A stretch of 64,000 nucleotides of DNA from assembly GCA_003254905.1 (NCBI GenBank), contig QANU01011901.1, positions 1,127,176-1,191,175 of the forward strand, read 5' to 3'. This DNA comes from Nissolia schottii. Lineage: Eukaryota > Streptophyta > Magnoliopsida > Fabales > Fabaceae. The notes under the pieces are model-generated. The model saw only the letters and a program-made list of their open reading frames with translations, did not search any database and was not told the origin of the DNA. This document shows, one piece after another, positions 47,800 through 61,392 of this stretch (its first letter is position 1; the number at the start of each line of letters is the position of its first letter). The position numbers and the translations under genes were made by a program.

Positions 47800-49089
47800 A
47801 GGGAGAGGGAATTTGGGGAAATAAAAGGAACGATTTTTATTTTTATTTTTTTGGTTTTTGTTAAATTTGTTGTGAAAGGGAAATGTTACGAGGTTGAAGA
47901 AAAGAGTAAGAGAGCCGTGTTTGGAATTGAATGATTGGAAAGACAACCCAGGTGGACAAAATCCGAATCCAATTAACTCGATGTGCAGCACATATACGAT
48001 AAGGGATGGCAAGAAAATAAAATGTATATTATAGGATTGGGAATAGGAATGAGGAGAAGAGATCAAATATTGCAAGATGACGAGTTGCTGACTTGTATTC
48101 AAACTATTAGACGGATAAGGACTGAATTCTCTCCTTTATGGCATGCTTTCTTTCTTTCTTCAATGGATTAGGTTACCGATATTTGGATTATATTATCAAT
48201 AATTCGAATAATATCATCTAATAAATCCTTTTGGTGGCATGTTTCATCTTAATTACTTGCAGAGAAAAAAGATGTTTATCTTCTAAAAGTTCGGCAAATT
48301 AACATAACTTTGTGATTACCTTACCGCTCCTACACGTGTGTGATTTAAAGTTGTAAAAAGTTATTAGAATAGATTGGTCCAATGATGTAATGGCTTGTTC
48401 CAATGAACTTAAATGCTTAAGCCCTTTTTCCTGTCAAGAGGAAGACTTTGCTCCACTTTCAGGTTTTTATACAACTACTACCACGGTTAACATTATAGAT
48501 TTAGATTCTGAGGTAAAATTCGCCTATATTCATTTTAGAGGGAAAAAAAAAAGAGAGAGGATTTATATCATTAAATTAATGAAGTGAGATTCAAACATAA
48601 TATTCATTTCATTGACATAATGACGTTAACCTACCTTCTTCTTCTTTTTTAGTATAAAAAGACCCTTATCCTAAAATTTTATATTATATCGAACTTCAAA
48701 GGTTAATCAGATCTCTTTTATTTTTGGTCAACAATCTTGATCCTGGGATCTGTTTTTCGAGTTCTTCATATTTTGGTCCACTTACGGAGAAGAGCAAAAG
48801 GCTATGGGCCCATGGGCCATAAGAATCTACAGTGTATTAATGGACATCAACGTTGAAGCCATCATACTTTGGGCTTCAAATATCAGCCCAAATTTGACTC
48901 AAAAATATAACAGCCCAAATAGGACATATTAGTTGCTGTTGATTGAAATAGACTCCAACCTCATGACCAAAAATTATTATGGACCCCAACTTCATGACCA
49001 AAAATTTAAAAGAAAAGAAAATGCTTTCAACTGTCCTTTTCTCTTGTCTGCTCTTATCTCACATCATGTCTCTTGTATTGAACTATTGA
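47800..49089. other. Intergenic DNA upstream of the E2 gene
   Basis: This contains the E2 promoter and AT-rich DNA with no supported gene. Short ORFs here overlap the 5' flank of E2 and lack domain features. Confidence 0.5.
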
Positions 49090-50795
49090 TCAATGGTATT
49101 TATGTACTTGAAGATTGGAGTCTTTTACTCTTTTGCCCCTCTCAGGAAAATTAATTACCAAAATACTCCCATTTCAAAACATTTTACCAAACTACCACCG
49201 TTTGTGCTGACATGGACTCCGCGGACCGCGTGGAGGTCCACGTCAGATTCCCCAACACGGTTGGCGAATTCAGTACAAACCGTAAACCCTATTTTTAACT
49301 AAATTCGCCAACTCTGTAGGCGAATTCAACATGGATTTGGCAACCGTGTTGGTGAATCCAAGAGCCACGTGGCAGAAGTCCTAAACCTGGCCGACGTCTA
49401 TAAGCATCTATTAATATGCATTTATACTCTTACATATGTGTATATATATATATTAATAGATGCTTATGAGTAAATAGATGATTGTGTTTGAAATTTATTT
49501 TGAAAAAAAAAAAAAGATTGGATAAAGATGCTATACTCAATTAGAAAGATCAGAACACTAAAAGAAAATCAAAACTTGGTGATTTTGATTTCTTATCCTT
49601 CTACTCCTTCAAATTGATTAATTTTAGAAGCAATGATCTAACCATGCACCACTACACCTGACATGATGGCATGAACAAGTGATACGAAAGTTTCAAAACT
49701 ACAAGCAAAATTCATGATCTGCAGTACCTTAATATCTTTATAGCACGGGATCAAAAACACACACACACAAGCAATCAATTTTGCTTAATTGGTGAACCAC
49801 TCTATTTTCCTCCTACACCATTAAACAATTACAAAACCTAACAACCTAATTTTCCACCAAAGCGATTTAGAAAACCTCATACAATATTAAATTCAGAACA
49901 AATTGGATTAATTAGAACAAAAGCTGCACCATACAGCCACCAAAACTCGTAAATCACTATTGTCTAAATCCAAGCAATTAAATGGATAAACACATAACAA
50001 TTAAATGTCCAAAACTCCTATTCATTATTTGGCTTTTGTTGATTATTTGGTTAAATCTTATGTTATTCATTATTTGGTTAATCTTATGTTTTGGTTTTTG
50101 TTGATTATTTGGCTAAATCTTATGTTATTCATTATAGTGCTTGTATAGTGTAAGCATGGTGATGTGAACTTGTGTGAGCTAACATTTTGGTATTTTAAAA
50201 GTTCTAGTCCCACATTAGTTAGATCACAAACATTTTAAGTGTTTATATACCTTTAAGTGTTTGCACTATTCGAGGCGCACAATAAAGAGCGTCCCGGTCT
50301 TTTTGTAAATTATTTTTAGAATTTTTGCAGCTTACCTAAGAAACCATATTTTTCGTGCGTGTCTATCGAAGTTAACAAAATTTAAAGATGTAGTTATGAT
50401 TGCTTATTATAATATCTAATACACTTTTAATTACATTTTCCCAATTTGTCTGGAATTCGCCTAACCGTCTACCGAATTTGTGTTATATTCGTAATTTGTT
50501 CCTGAGGTTTAGGACTTCTGCCACATGGCTCTTGGATTCGCCAACACGGATGCCGAATCCATGTTGAATTCGCCTACAGAGTTGGCAACTTTAGTTAAAA
50601 ATAGGGTTTACGGTTTGTACTGAATTCGTCAACCATGTTGGCGAATCTGACGTGGACCTCCACGCGGTCCGCAGAGTCCACGTCAGCACAAATGATAGTA
50701 GTTTGGTAAAATGTTTTGAAACGGGGATATTTTTGTAATTAGTTTCACTGAGAGGGGCAAAAGAGCCAAAAACTCTGAAGATTGATATGGTATTC
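49090..50795. mobile_element. Element with arms of about 300 bp in inverted orientation
   Basis: The left arm (about 49090–49393) and right arm (about 50508–50795) are inverted copies, roughly 90% identical by eye. Shared words include CAAAACATTTTACCAAACTA, GACCGCGTGGAGGTCCACGT and ACAAACCGTAAACCCTATTT. Both arms carry the same short frame (FVLTWTPRTAWRSTSDSP). The 1.1-kb interior is AT-rich, non-coding, and holds an 'attcattatttggtt…aatcttatgtt' tandem repeat (about 50018–50140). The long terminal inverted repeats suggest a Mutator-like or foldback element; no transposase and no clear target duplication are seen. Confidence 0.7.
50018..50140. repeat. Short tandem repeat inside the inverted-repeat element
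   Basis: A unit containing TTGATTATTTGG(T/C)TAAATC then TTATGTTATTCATTA occurs twice, with a shortened copy between. Imperfect. Confidence 0.7.
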
Positions 50796-50799
50796 TTTT

Positions 50800-51526
50800 T
50801 CATTATTATTTTTCAAATTGGTAGCACAATTAGTTATATTTGTCCCTTTCTCCCAACTACTTAAATAAATTAAATTCTCTTGCTATTATGACTTTGTTCT
50901 CATGGAAAATGTTAGAAACTTCAGGTTTATGTCAAGTCGTTCACATGCTCTTGCACCCTTGGCCATGGGAGCCAATCCTTCACATGATTATTAGTTGCCC
51001 ATTTTCTATCAAAACTTATCCTTCCTTTTCTTTTATTAATTTCAATTTCCATTTTTAGACATTAAGTTAGTCATTTTCCTTACTCTTGTAATGCTTTTAT
51101 TTATTTTTTTAATGGGCATTCCCATCTGCTTGATCATCATCATCATATATATTAATATATTAATAACTATAAAATCAAATCACTAAAGTAAAAGTTGGAA
51201 GCTTTTGCATCGTGAAAAGCCAAAAAGGAAGGAGGGTCATATGCGATCGAGCTCCCCTTGTCTTTTCATTCTATGCATTCCAAATTATTATGCTTTATTT
51301 TTCTTTATAAGGTAATAATACATTGCAACCGTTATACTCTGTGTCATGTCGAAAATTAAGTATGGTTTCGGTCAAAGATGAAACAATCACAAGATTCCAC
51401 AGATTGTGAGGGCTTCTTAATTATATTCTTTTTATAAATAGATTGTCAAAATCTGCGGATGGTCATCATCAATAGTTTGTACTGTATGACTATAACTTTT
51501 CTTCCTTTCAATTAATCAGTAACTAG
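50800..51526. other. Intergenic DNA, no gene seen
   Basis: AT-rich. A frame at 50840–51058 has no recognisable features. Nothing functional is supported. Confidence 0.45.
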
Positions 51527-51712
51527 AAACAACGGGGGTTGGTCCAAGTGGTAAGCGACTTGGTATCGCTTAAGCAAGGTTCCGAGTTCGAGACCTTGTG
51601 AACGCAGTTATCCCAGCTGGGAGACTCACCCGCCATAGTCAAGTGCGCGACCCGAGTCGACCCGAATTAATCAAGGCAAAGCCTTAGATACCGGGCAGGC
51701 AACCTAAAAAAA
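51527..51712 (+). mobile_element. tRNA-derived SINE with 17-bp target duplications
   Basis: About 186 bp. It has Pol III-like internal promoter boxes, TGGTCCAAGTGGTAAG (A box, from about 51540) and GGTTCCGAGTTCGAGAC (B box, from about 51578), and ends in an A-run. Identical 17-bp direct repeats AATTAATCAGTAACTAG flank it (51510–51526 and 51713–51729). There is no cloverleaf beyond the tRNA-like head, so it is a SINE and not a tRNA gene. The perfect target duplications imply a fairly recent insertion. Confidence 0.92.
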
Positions 51713-51932
51713 AATTAATCAGTAACTAGCTAGAATATTTGTTCTTTGATACTCAGGCTTACGTGATTAACATAGGGATCATCTATTACATGATTCCCAT
51801 GTATCGCTTTAGTGTCTAAAAAATAATGGCTTTGCTATTATTAAAAAACCCATAAAAGATAAATATATATTAAAAAATAATATTAAAATATTTTATTTTA
51901 GACATCTTGCTCGACGCGCGCGCGTGTATATA

Positions 51933-52283
51933 NNNNNNNNNNNNNNNNNNNNNNNNNNNNNNNNNNNNNNNNNNNNNNNNNNNNNNNNNNNNNNNNNNNN
52001 NNNNNNNNNNNNNNNNNNNNNNNNNNNNNNNNNNNNNNNNNNNNNNNNNNNNNNNNNNNNNNNNNNNNNNNNNNNNNNNNNNNNNNNNNNNNNNNNNNNN
52101 NNNNNNNNNNNNNNNNNNNNNNNNNNNNNNNNNNNNNNNNNNNNNNNNNNNNNNNNNNNNNNNNNNNNNNNNNNNNNNNNNNNNNNNNNNNNNNNNNNNN
52201 NNNNNNNNNNNNNNNNNNNNNNNNNNNNNNNNNNNNNNNNNNNNNNNNNNNNNNNNNNNNNNNNNNNNNNNNNNNNNNNNNNN
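51933..52283. other. Assembly gap (351 N)
   Basis: A run of N bounded by (CG)n/(TA)n dinucleotide sequence on the left and (TA)n on the right, so the missing sequence is probably a microsatellite that defeated assembly. Frames spanning it are meaningless. Confidence 0.99.
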
Positions 52284-55200
52284 TATATATATATATATTT
52301 TAATTATAATGAAGGTATGTCTTATATTCGAATCTTTGCACATAAGTAAGTAAATATGTAGTATTTCAAAAATCATATAAATAAATAGATTGGTACATAC
52401 ATACTGAAGAATTTGATTAATTGGATCAGTAAAAAAATGATTATTAATGCATAAAAGTTGAATTCTCTTTATAATTAATGTCATAATTAATCAAAATATT
52501 TTCACAAATTATTTTTAAAAATTTAAACTTTGGTCTCTTATGTTAAGGTCGATTATCGTATCATTAACTAATCCAATCTAGTTGAAAGTATTAGAGCGTG
52601 TTTGATATGGAATAAAAATTGGGAGAAGTTTATGTGGAAGCAGTAACAAACATAGATAATTTCAAAATTTTAAAAAAGCATGATGTTAAAACATAAAACC
52701 ATTCAATTAGTTTTGCATAGTTTAAATTTTTAGAATAGATAATTTTTTTACATGATATCACTAAGTGACTAAGTATTTATAATCAAAAGTTTTACCCATG
52801 AATCATTAATATTGACCCCATTAATGTCTCTTTCTATCTCTCTCTCTTCTTAATTATTCGGTTTTCGTTTAATAATGTCTTCTTAGACTGAAGAAAGGGG
52901 ATATATAGGCCCATCTCTCTAATGTAACTGATTACAGGTGAGATATATACATCTTTCTTTAGTCTTCTTTACCAAACCCTAAAGCGATTCGATTCAATTC
53001 AATTCAACTATGAAGTGATGAAGGAACTAGGGAAACGTGCGTCCACTGCATGCTAGCTAGCTTGTCATCACACTGATCATGGCGTGGAGAGAAAACACAA
53101 AAAATGCTGTCGGTTGTTCTAATTCTTTCCATAGCTCAGAATTTGGGACCAATTGGAATATATCAATTCAGTGGAAACTATATATTTATACATTCAAAAA
53201 CCATGGGGGGTGTGACACTTGGATATATTATTGTTTATATTATAAAACTCTCTGCATGATAATGTTCACATCATGATATCCATGTATATATTGGCCCAGG
53301 AAAGAAGGTATAAAACCCAATCTTGTTAGTGTGATATTTGGTAGATAAAAAGTTGACAGAGGTGCATGCAATATGCCGACAAGTTTTAGTGTGGGGGATC
53401 ACATTTGTTGATGAGGATATTTTTTCCCGGGCATTTGGTGCAACTACACTGCACATGCATGGTTCCACACATGCACGACAACAAGATAGATATAACACTT
53501 AATCTCTAAAAACGTATATTAACATATGTTATACGTGGCTGGGTTTAATTTTTAGCCAAAAGTCTCAAGTTTCAAAAATCAATTATCTCTCATAAAAATT
53601 TAAGTTATTTAATAGAGATAAAATGATTGATTTTATATATTATCTTAGCACGCTTTTTCGTATTAGAATCAAATTATAGTGATCATTTTTTTTATTATAT
53701 TAAGAATCATTATTTCCAAAATTTAAGCAGTCAGATAAAAGCACTTGATTAGTTTTATATGATTGACACTCTATGTTTAAATAAAAGCCTTTAAGGATGG
53801 GATAAAGAAAAACATGTTACTGTTGTAGTCGGTTAAAGGCGGGGCCTCAATTGGTGCAAAATGTTTGACAAGATGGCCATCTTTTTTGGGTGGTGCATGC
53901 TAACGGGCAAGATTTTGAATGTAGAGAGAGACTACGTACTTAATTATATAATAATCTTAAAAAGTGTTAATTAATGGTCCAAAAGGAGGCTCCTATTGAA
54001 TTCTACGGTCACAAAGATTTGAAAGTACATATGAACGCCTAATGTGAAACGAATGGATCATGAACATGGTCAAACAAAATTGAAAGAGTGAAAAGAGAAA
54101 ATGCATATATAGACGGCTAGCCATTATGCATAATGTTCGTATAGCTAGGCGAGCAAGGCAAGGCAGGCATGACATGCTTTAGTTATTTGTCAATTCTCCA
54201 CCACTCCACCCACCGTCCACGTTCCCACTATAATGAGTTCACTTGTGTCCTAACATATATGTTTCAAATTATACAATGAATAATGAGTTTTATTACACAA
54301 TTTAATGATGGAGTTGTATAAAATATTCGACATCATATATGATTCAATTAAATAAGAAAAGATATTTGAGTCCCACTTACCATACATGATTGATTTAATT
54401 TTAAACTTTTTAAACTTTTAGTATGTCACACATCCTACTTAACATTATCAAAATTAATATTTTAGTTAAAGGTAGAGAATCATTTACTTTAAGATGTTAA
54501 AATATCTTTTATTAATTATTTGGCATCCAGTATTGACGGCTTTGGAATCATACAATAATTTATCTCTTTTATATATTTTTCGAATTTATACATGCACATT
54601 GCTAGTACCTAGCCAAAATATAGTACTGAAGCTAGGGGATTAGGGAATGGAACAGAGAGGAGAGAGCGCATTTTTGTGTACTGAAAAGTGATATCACTAG
54701 ACTAGCCACGTAAATAGGAGGGTTTGTGGCTTTGTGACAAAACAACAGGGGAGGGGGGGACAGATTACATATAGGAAGTGCAAGTTAGGTATAGAAGCTT
54801 TTCTGAACAAGCCTTGTGTGCTCCAAATGGAATGGTTTGGAAGGTTGGAACAGTTCTTGGATTTTGGATCTATCGATAAAAATATTTGGTGCCAACATGT
54901 GATTAAAAAGCAATTTTTGCTTACAATACAATCTAATTTTTCCGACTGTTTTTCTGATGTGGACCGAAGGCCCCAAAACCCCAATGCCGTTAGTTTCAAT
55001 GGCCCTACCAATGATAACTTACTGAATTGACCTCATAGCTAGCAAATTATTAGCAAGATTCTCGGAAACTCCAGCTCTTCCCTCCCCTTTCTTTTGTACT
55101 TTAACCACCATTCAAAATATCTTAATTAAATCCCTTATTAAACGTGTGGTTTTAAGTTCGTAAAAAAAATGGTTTAAAAAAGTCTTTACTTAAAACATCT

Positions 55201-56178
55201 AATTTTATGACGAAATTAATCTTTTGCTTATCAGGTAAGGGATACTCTTGAAAATCATCCTAATTTATGTAAAATTATTATAATTTATATATTATGATAA
55301 ATCCATTTTTTTTAGATAAGTTAGTTTAGAACATTTTCATTATTTTAACCTAGGTAAGAATATTTATCATTATCGTTACTCTGAAACTACCAAACCCCAA
55401 ACATCTGATAATATAAGAGAAGATCTCGCTAAAAGTCTCTAAAAAATTCAGTAGGATAAACTCTTATATTAACATGAAATTGAATTTATTGAACCCTTCA
55501 GAATAAACTTGTATGTGATAATGTGAGTACTTAATCAAGCTTGTAGAGTGTTATTGTTTGTGCTCCATAGAACAATCGTCAGCGCCCAAAATACACAAAA
55601 CATGATCTCAGTAGCGCTATAATAGCAAGTCTCGCTCACGTGCACAATTAATAGGCTTCTCCTTAAATTAACACCAAGATAATATTTCTGGCAATACAGC
55701 ACGTATGCAATGTTTTATCGAGCAGAGAAGGTGGCAATGCTTCTACATATTTGGAATAATGACAAAGTAGGATCCGAAAAGAAATGTTAGCGGTATCAAT
55801 TGACCAAATATATCACACGGTTTAAATAAGGTCTTTGTGATTTTACTATTGTTGCACTACTAGCACACACTAGAGTTAGGTATATATGTTTGGATTCTGT
55901 GTTTTTAACCTATACACAACACAAACAAGGATTAACTAATTTCATTCAATTGCGAATTAATTTCAATAAAACCTGCTCAACTTATTCGTAAGGTGGCATA
56001 ACAAAGCTCCATAGTAGTCTGAGAAGTGTGTGTTTTTGAGTTTTGGTCCCTGTCCTGTCTTAGCCTTAGGCATAGTAGGGATATAATATAGTCTATACTT
56101 CCGTATATATGTGTAGACATGTAGTGGCAAAAGGGGCGTGCAATACATACATACAAATACATACATACATATATATAT

Positions 56179-56210
<32 letters not shown>

Positions 56211-56570
56211 GGGGGAATCATATATGATCTAGTAGTACTCTTACTACCTCATATATAATTTGGAACACAGCACATGTTTTTTTTTTACACTTTTTGATGG
56301 GACATATTTAATGAAAATAGCAATTATTCTTCGCCCTTCTTAATTATTAAAACTTTTCTAAGATTTTGGTATAATTCATTATTAGACCAAAAAAAACAAG
56401 TTATGCAATAGTTATCACCCAACTGTCTTATAAGCTTTAATTATTTTTCTATACTTCAAGACTGTTAGTTATAATTCCTAGGCTTTTGGGATCATTCTCT
56501 TGAGAACTATAGCAATAGTTATAATAGTTTTATGAGCTTTCAAGGGATTATTATTATTATTATTATTCCA
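52284..56570. other. AT-rich intergenic DNA, no supported gene
   Basis: The only longer frame (54734–55030, 98 aa) has no recognisable domain, promoter or splice context and its antisense is equally open, so I do not call it. A (CATA)n/(TA)n microsatellite occupies about 56143–56211. Confidence 0.5.
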
Positions 56571-56621
56571 TCAATTGCTTTATTACAACCGTACATACTT
56601 TAACCCACCACCTCCAAATCC

Positions 56622-56630
56622 TATAAAAAG
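56622..56630 (+). promoter_or_regulatory. TATA box of the MATE transporter gene
   Basis: TATAAAAAG, 225 bp upstream of the ATG at 56847, followed by a CT/C-rich leader that includes a C-run at about 56683–56701. Confidence 0.7.
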
Positions 56631-56846
56631 GTCTCTCTGCTTAATCCTCACACACCCACTTTGCTTGCTCTCTTCTCTCTGGTCCCCCCCCCCCCTCCCC
56701 CCGCTCTACTCGTGCTCGAATAAGGAGAGAGTGTGTTTCGTCTTTCGTGGAGAAAATAAAGACGCCCACTATCTCCTTGTGTTCCTCATTATTCTATATC
56801 TCAATACACACACGCAAACAAAGGAAAGAAACTAAAAGGGGGCAAG

Positions 56847-58794
56847 ATGCTTGCTGAGTATAAGCCTCAAAAGACATACCCGACAATTGCCGAGGTACGA
56901 GAGACCTTACAATTTCCCTTCACATCCTTCTTTTTTTTCCTTTCATTCCTCTCACCTTGAACTTACACTCTCAGCTCACTTGGTCAACCTTCCATTTATG
57001 TATTTATCACATGATTTGGGTTTAATTTTTAAGTTTCTAAGTCACTTTTATAATTGTATAATTTTATTATTACAATTTTTAAATTTTTTAAATAATAGCT
57101 TACTTCGATGTAACACAAAGAGCTTTAGTTAAAAGATAAGTTAAATAGGATGAAACTTTTTCTCCAACTAAATTTTTCATAAAATGAATATATATATATA
57201 TATATAACAAATAACATGCATTGACCACACAGTATCATAAGAACCATTAACCATCTCTCATAAACTTAAGCTTATGATTAGAGTGGTATATTTTATATTT
57301 GACACTATGCTCTTTTTTTTTCTTTTTAAGGTGTTGGAGGAATTAAAGAGAATGACGGACATAGGGTTCCCAATAGCAGCCATGAGCCTAGTGGGGTACC
57401 TCAAGAACATGACCTTAGTGGTGTGCATGGGAAGGTTGGGAAGCCTGGAGTTAGCCGGCGGTGCCTTGGCCATAGGACTCACCAACATAACCGGTTACTC
57501 CGTCCTGTCCGGCCTAGCCATGGGCATGGAACCACTGTGCAGCCAGGCGTTCGGTTCTAGAAACTTCTCCTTACTCTCTCTCACCTTACAAAGGACAATC
57601 CTCATGTTGCTGATTTTTTCAGTCCCCATTTGTCTCTTGTGGCTCAACCTGGAACCCCTCATGCTGTTGCTTCACCAGAACCCTGACATAACCCGCGTGG
57701 CCAGTCTCTACTGCCGCTTCGCCGTCCCTGACCTCGCCGCCAACAGCTTCCTCCACCCTCTCCGCATCTACCTGCGCAGCAAAGGCACCACCTGGCCACT
57801 CATGTGGTGCACTCTACTCGCCATCCTCCTCCACCTCCCCACCATCTACTTCTTAACCTTCAAGCTCCACCTTGGCGTATCAGGAATCGCCATCTCGTCA
57901 TTCGTCGCCAACTCCAACACCCTCTTCTTCCTCCTCTTATACATGTTCCACACACGTGTCCCCAACAAGGAGTCCCTATCCGCGCCACTAATAAACATGC
58001 CCTATCGCCTCTCAGTCTGTCCTTTTAAAGATGTTTATAAAAGTAGTACAAATAACAATCCTCTGTCAGGATGGGCCGCGCTGATGAAACTTTCCATACA
58101 AAGCTGTCTAGGGGTATGTTTGGAATGGTGGTGGTACGAGCTGATGACGATCCTAGCCGGCTACCTTTACAACCCGCGCGTGGCTCTAGCAACCGCGGGC
58201 ATAGTGATACAAACCACGTCCCTCATGTACACCTTGCCGACGGCGCTGAGCGCGTCGGTCTCCACGCGAGTGGGAAACGAGCTCGGGGCAGGGCAGCCCG
58301 AGAGGGCCAGCCTGTCCACCGTGGTGGCAATAGGATTGGCCCTGGGAAGCTCGATTGTGGGGTTGCTGGGGACCACGGTAGGGAGAGAAAGATGGGGGAG
58401 TGTGTTCACGCGCGACAGGGAGGTGTTGGAGTTGACCATGGTCGTGTTGCCCATAATAGGAGTGTGCGAGTTGGCCAACTGTCCCCAAACAACAAGCTGC
58501 GGAATCCTCAGAGGGAGTGCGAGGCCAGGCGTTGGAGCGGTTATAAACTTCTGCTCCTTTTACCTGGTGGGAGCGCCGGTGGCGGTGGCTTTGGCGTTCG
58601 TTTATGGGCTCGGGATGGTGGGCCTGTGTTATGGGCTTTTAGCGGCCCAAATGGCGTGCGTTGTCTCGATCCTTGTGGTGGTGTACAGGACTGATTGGGA
58701 AAGGGAGTCGTTCAAGGCCAAGAGCTTGGTGGGGATGAAGAGCTCTTCATGCGACGCCTTCTTCTTATTCGGACAGGCAGACCAAACGGTGTAA
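56847..58794 (+). CDS. MATE/DTX efflux transporter, 503 aa
   Basis: A multidrug and toxic compound extrusion antiporter (plant DETOXIFICATION family) that exports small organic molecules across a membrane using a cation gradient. Two exons: 56847–56894 (MLAEYKPQKTYPTIAE) and 57331–58794, joined by a GT–AG intron in phase 0. The protein shows about 12 hydrophobic segments in two MatE repeats (roughly 30–195 and 255–420). Conserved features include GYLKNMTLVVCMGRLGSLEL, GLAMGMEPLCSQAFGS (helix 2–3 region), SVSTRVGNELGAGQPERA in the second repeat, and ELANCPQTTSCGILRGSARP. The wording resembles the DTX48–56 subgroup; substrate and membrane cannot be told. Exon 2 is much more GC-rich than its flanks. 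The intron has a TA microsatellite (about 57189–57205). Confidence 0.95.
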
Positions 58795-58857
58795 CGCGAA
58801 CAAGCTCTAATTGTCTTCCTCACAGAGAACTGCGTCACCACCCCAAAGCGACGATGT

Positions 58858-58882
58858 TACATATATATATATATATATATAC
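58858..58882. repeat. (TA)n microsatellite in the MATE 3' region
   Basis: About 12 TA units some 65 bp after the stop codon, probably in the 3' UTR. Confidence 0.85.
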
Positions 58883-58899
58883 ACACCGCATGGCATCGC

Positions 58900-61380
58900 A
58901 TATATATTAGCATTACTCTCCAAGATATAATTATATTTTGTTCGTTCTTGTTTTTGGTTTATTTCTTTTCTCTCTTCTCTTTTCCCTTGCTGGTTTCATG
59001 CAACGTCTGCTAGCTCTAGCTAGCTAGTTACGTTATATGCTTCCCGCGCCATGATGATTTACATATATGATTGTAATACTAGGGTTTTGCTAAATTTATC
59101 AACATTTCATTCGGTTTTTCTATTATCCTTTTACTTATAAAAGTTTAATTTCTATGCACAGTTAATGTCGTATAAATGAAAAATAATAAAACAAAATTAT
59201 CACTTTTACTGATGTGGTAGTACATGAGTGAATAATAGAATAAAATTTGTTTATACCATAGCACTTATAACTTCCTTACTTGATGCTTGTATTTAAACCG
59301 TGCGGCTGAAATATAAAATTGATCAATTTGTTTGGTTATACATATGTGAATATGAATTTAATTGAATGATCCTGAAAAATTTGAGAAATTATAAGTGTTT
59401 ACAACAAAAGGAGATATTAAGTCAGAAGTTATGATTGTTCAAAACCAGTACTTGCATTATTGTGTATTGTTAAGTGTAATATTTTATCATTAATTTTTTT
59501 GTTACTTAGTTATTTATATCATATATGAGATTCACTTCATCAATTTTTATCGAGAAATCACACTTGATAATACATGAAAAGAAATTCAATTGAGAATATT
59601 TATTTTCATTTTGCTTTATAACTTCTTTTCAGAATAACCAAATATTGATTAGGTCATCTCCAATTTTATTTTATTTTTAGACGTTATTCAACAAAACTAA
59701 TATGCTTGTAAAGTCTCAAGATATGTATAACAAAAATATTATTTATACACATAAAAATAGTCACCTTCCCATCACTCACTCAAACCGAAAAAATAAATAT
59801 TATTGAATATTATTGAGGGTGATTTCAGTAGTAGAAGAATAAGTAATGTTCAAATTATTAAGTTTGGACCTCGTTGAAAATCATCGTAGGATCTATATAT
59901 ACTAGTTGGGTTTTGATTATCTTCACTTTATGAAGGTTTATAAACATGTGGTAGCATGTGTGTTGAAAAGCCTGCATGTGCGGGAACACATGGTAAGGGG
60001 AATATCATTATGGTACTTTTTCATTTTTGAAAAAAACTAAACATCAGTAGTGTCTCTTCTGCGAATTAAATGAAAATCATAATATCTTTAGTGATGCTCT
60101 TTATAAATATACTTTCAATATCAAAGTACTCTTTGAGCAAGGGTCTCTTCTTTATAAAGTTTTTTATGTTCCAATTATCTAGTGGCACGTCCCTTCTTCC
60201 CCTCCCCCCCCCCCCCCCCCNGATTATTTCTTAGGCTAAAAAATTAAACTAGAAATTATTAATTGAAAAAAAAAATCAGCTACTACACACGAAATTAGCT
60301 GACGGCAACATTTGGTCGCGTACGTATGAAGTAGAATCATAAGATGTTAAATTTGATAAAAACTCAACTAACATCTGTAATACGTACTATAAGATAATGA
60401 ATGCAATATGTAAATTTACAAACTTAACTCGGTTTCCCTTTTCTAATTTCTTTTACGTTTTTTTTTTCATGACAATTGCACAAAAGTAGAGAGAATAAGT
60501 GATTAATCTATCACGATATGATGAATCATCGTTCCAATCTCAACTGAGTGTGTCATTCATATTTAAGTGTCTACCGTCCTCAGAATCAAATTGTTTATTG
60601 TGGAAAGAGACACGTGAGAAACTAAAAAAAATATTCCTATTAAACAAAATAGAAATTTATAATTATAAAGTTGTCTAATCCAATAGAAACACCTATTACA
60701 ACAATAGTATAGCTGCTGTTTGGGCCAGTATATTTGGGCCTTTCCTTATGAGCGAGCACCCATTTTGTTTGGATTCATGTTGGGAACCTCGTATGCTTAT
60801 GGATTCTGAGGCGCCTACAAAACCTTAGCCCTCGCTTGGTACTGAAGATTACATCATTTCTTTTGGATAGAGAAAAGCACATAATAAAAGGAAAGTTCAC
60901 CCATCATTGTCACTCAAAATCGATCCGTCACGCTCCTAAATTTCAATCCTGAATTCCGCTCTTTAGTTTCAGAAAAATGATTGGTCTACAACCAATTTCA
61001 TCTTATCGTACTGTTAATAAGTATAATATACGGTCATTTAGCGCTATCCGCATCTTATATGCAAAATGGAAAAACGCAATCCTCACACAATTTGACCTCT
61101 GCTCAAGAAATCTTCGCTTTGTCTTCACCATCCATTGGTACTTTGTGATCTTCATCATTATACTTCGTTTTTTACATAATCATCATCAATCATCATTATT
61201 CGTTCAATGAATTGTATTGATCACCTAGTTCGAGTTCCAAATTCATCAGTGAAGTCTGTTAATTAAATTGAGGGAACGAACGAATGTGATGATCAATTGA
61301 TTTGAACTCGAAATTTATCAGTGGAGTCTGTTAATCAAATCGATGTAACGAACAAGGTATAACTCCTCAATCAAACTATT
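58900..61380. other. AT-rich intergenic DNA, no gene seen
   Basis: No supported gene. A C-run of about 20 ends in a single N (60221), marking an assembly uncertainty. At about 61222–61360 a unit with TCAGTG(A/G)AGTCTGTTAAT is present twice in tandem, roughly 88 bp apart. Confidence 0.5.
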
Positions 61381-61392
61381 GATCTACTTACT

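Noticed and set aside
51540-51600. tRNA-like A and B boxes suggesting a tRNA gene
   Set aside because: No cloverleaf can be closed. The unit extends to an A-run and has 17-bp target duplications, so it is a SINE.
51870-52484. Long frames spanning the N run
   Set aside because: They exist only because N codons are not stops.
54734-55030. 98-aa frame in the MATE upstream region
   Set aside because: No start context, promoter, splice sites or recognisable family; the antisense strand is equally open.
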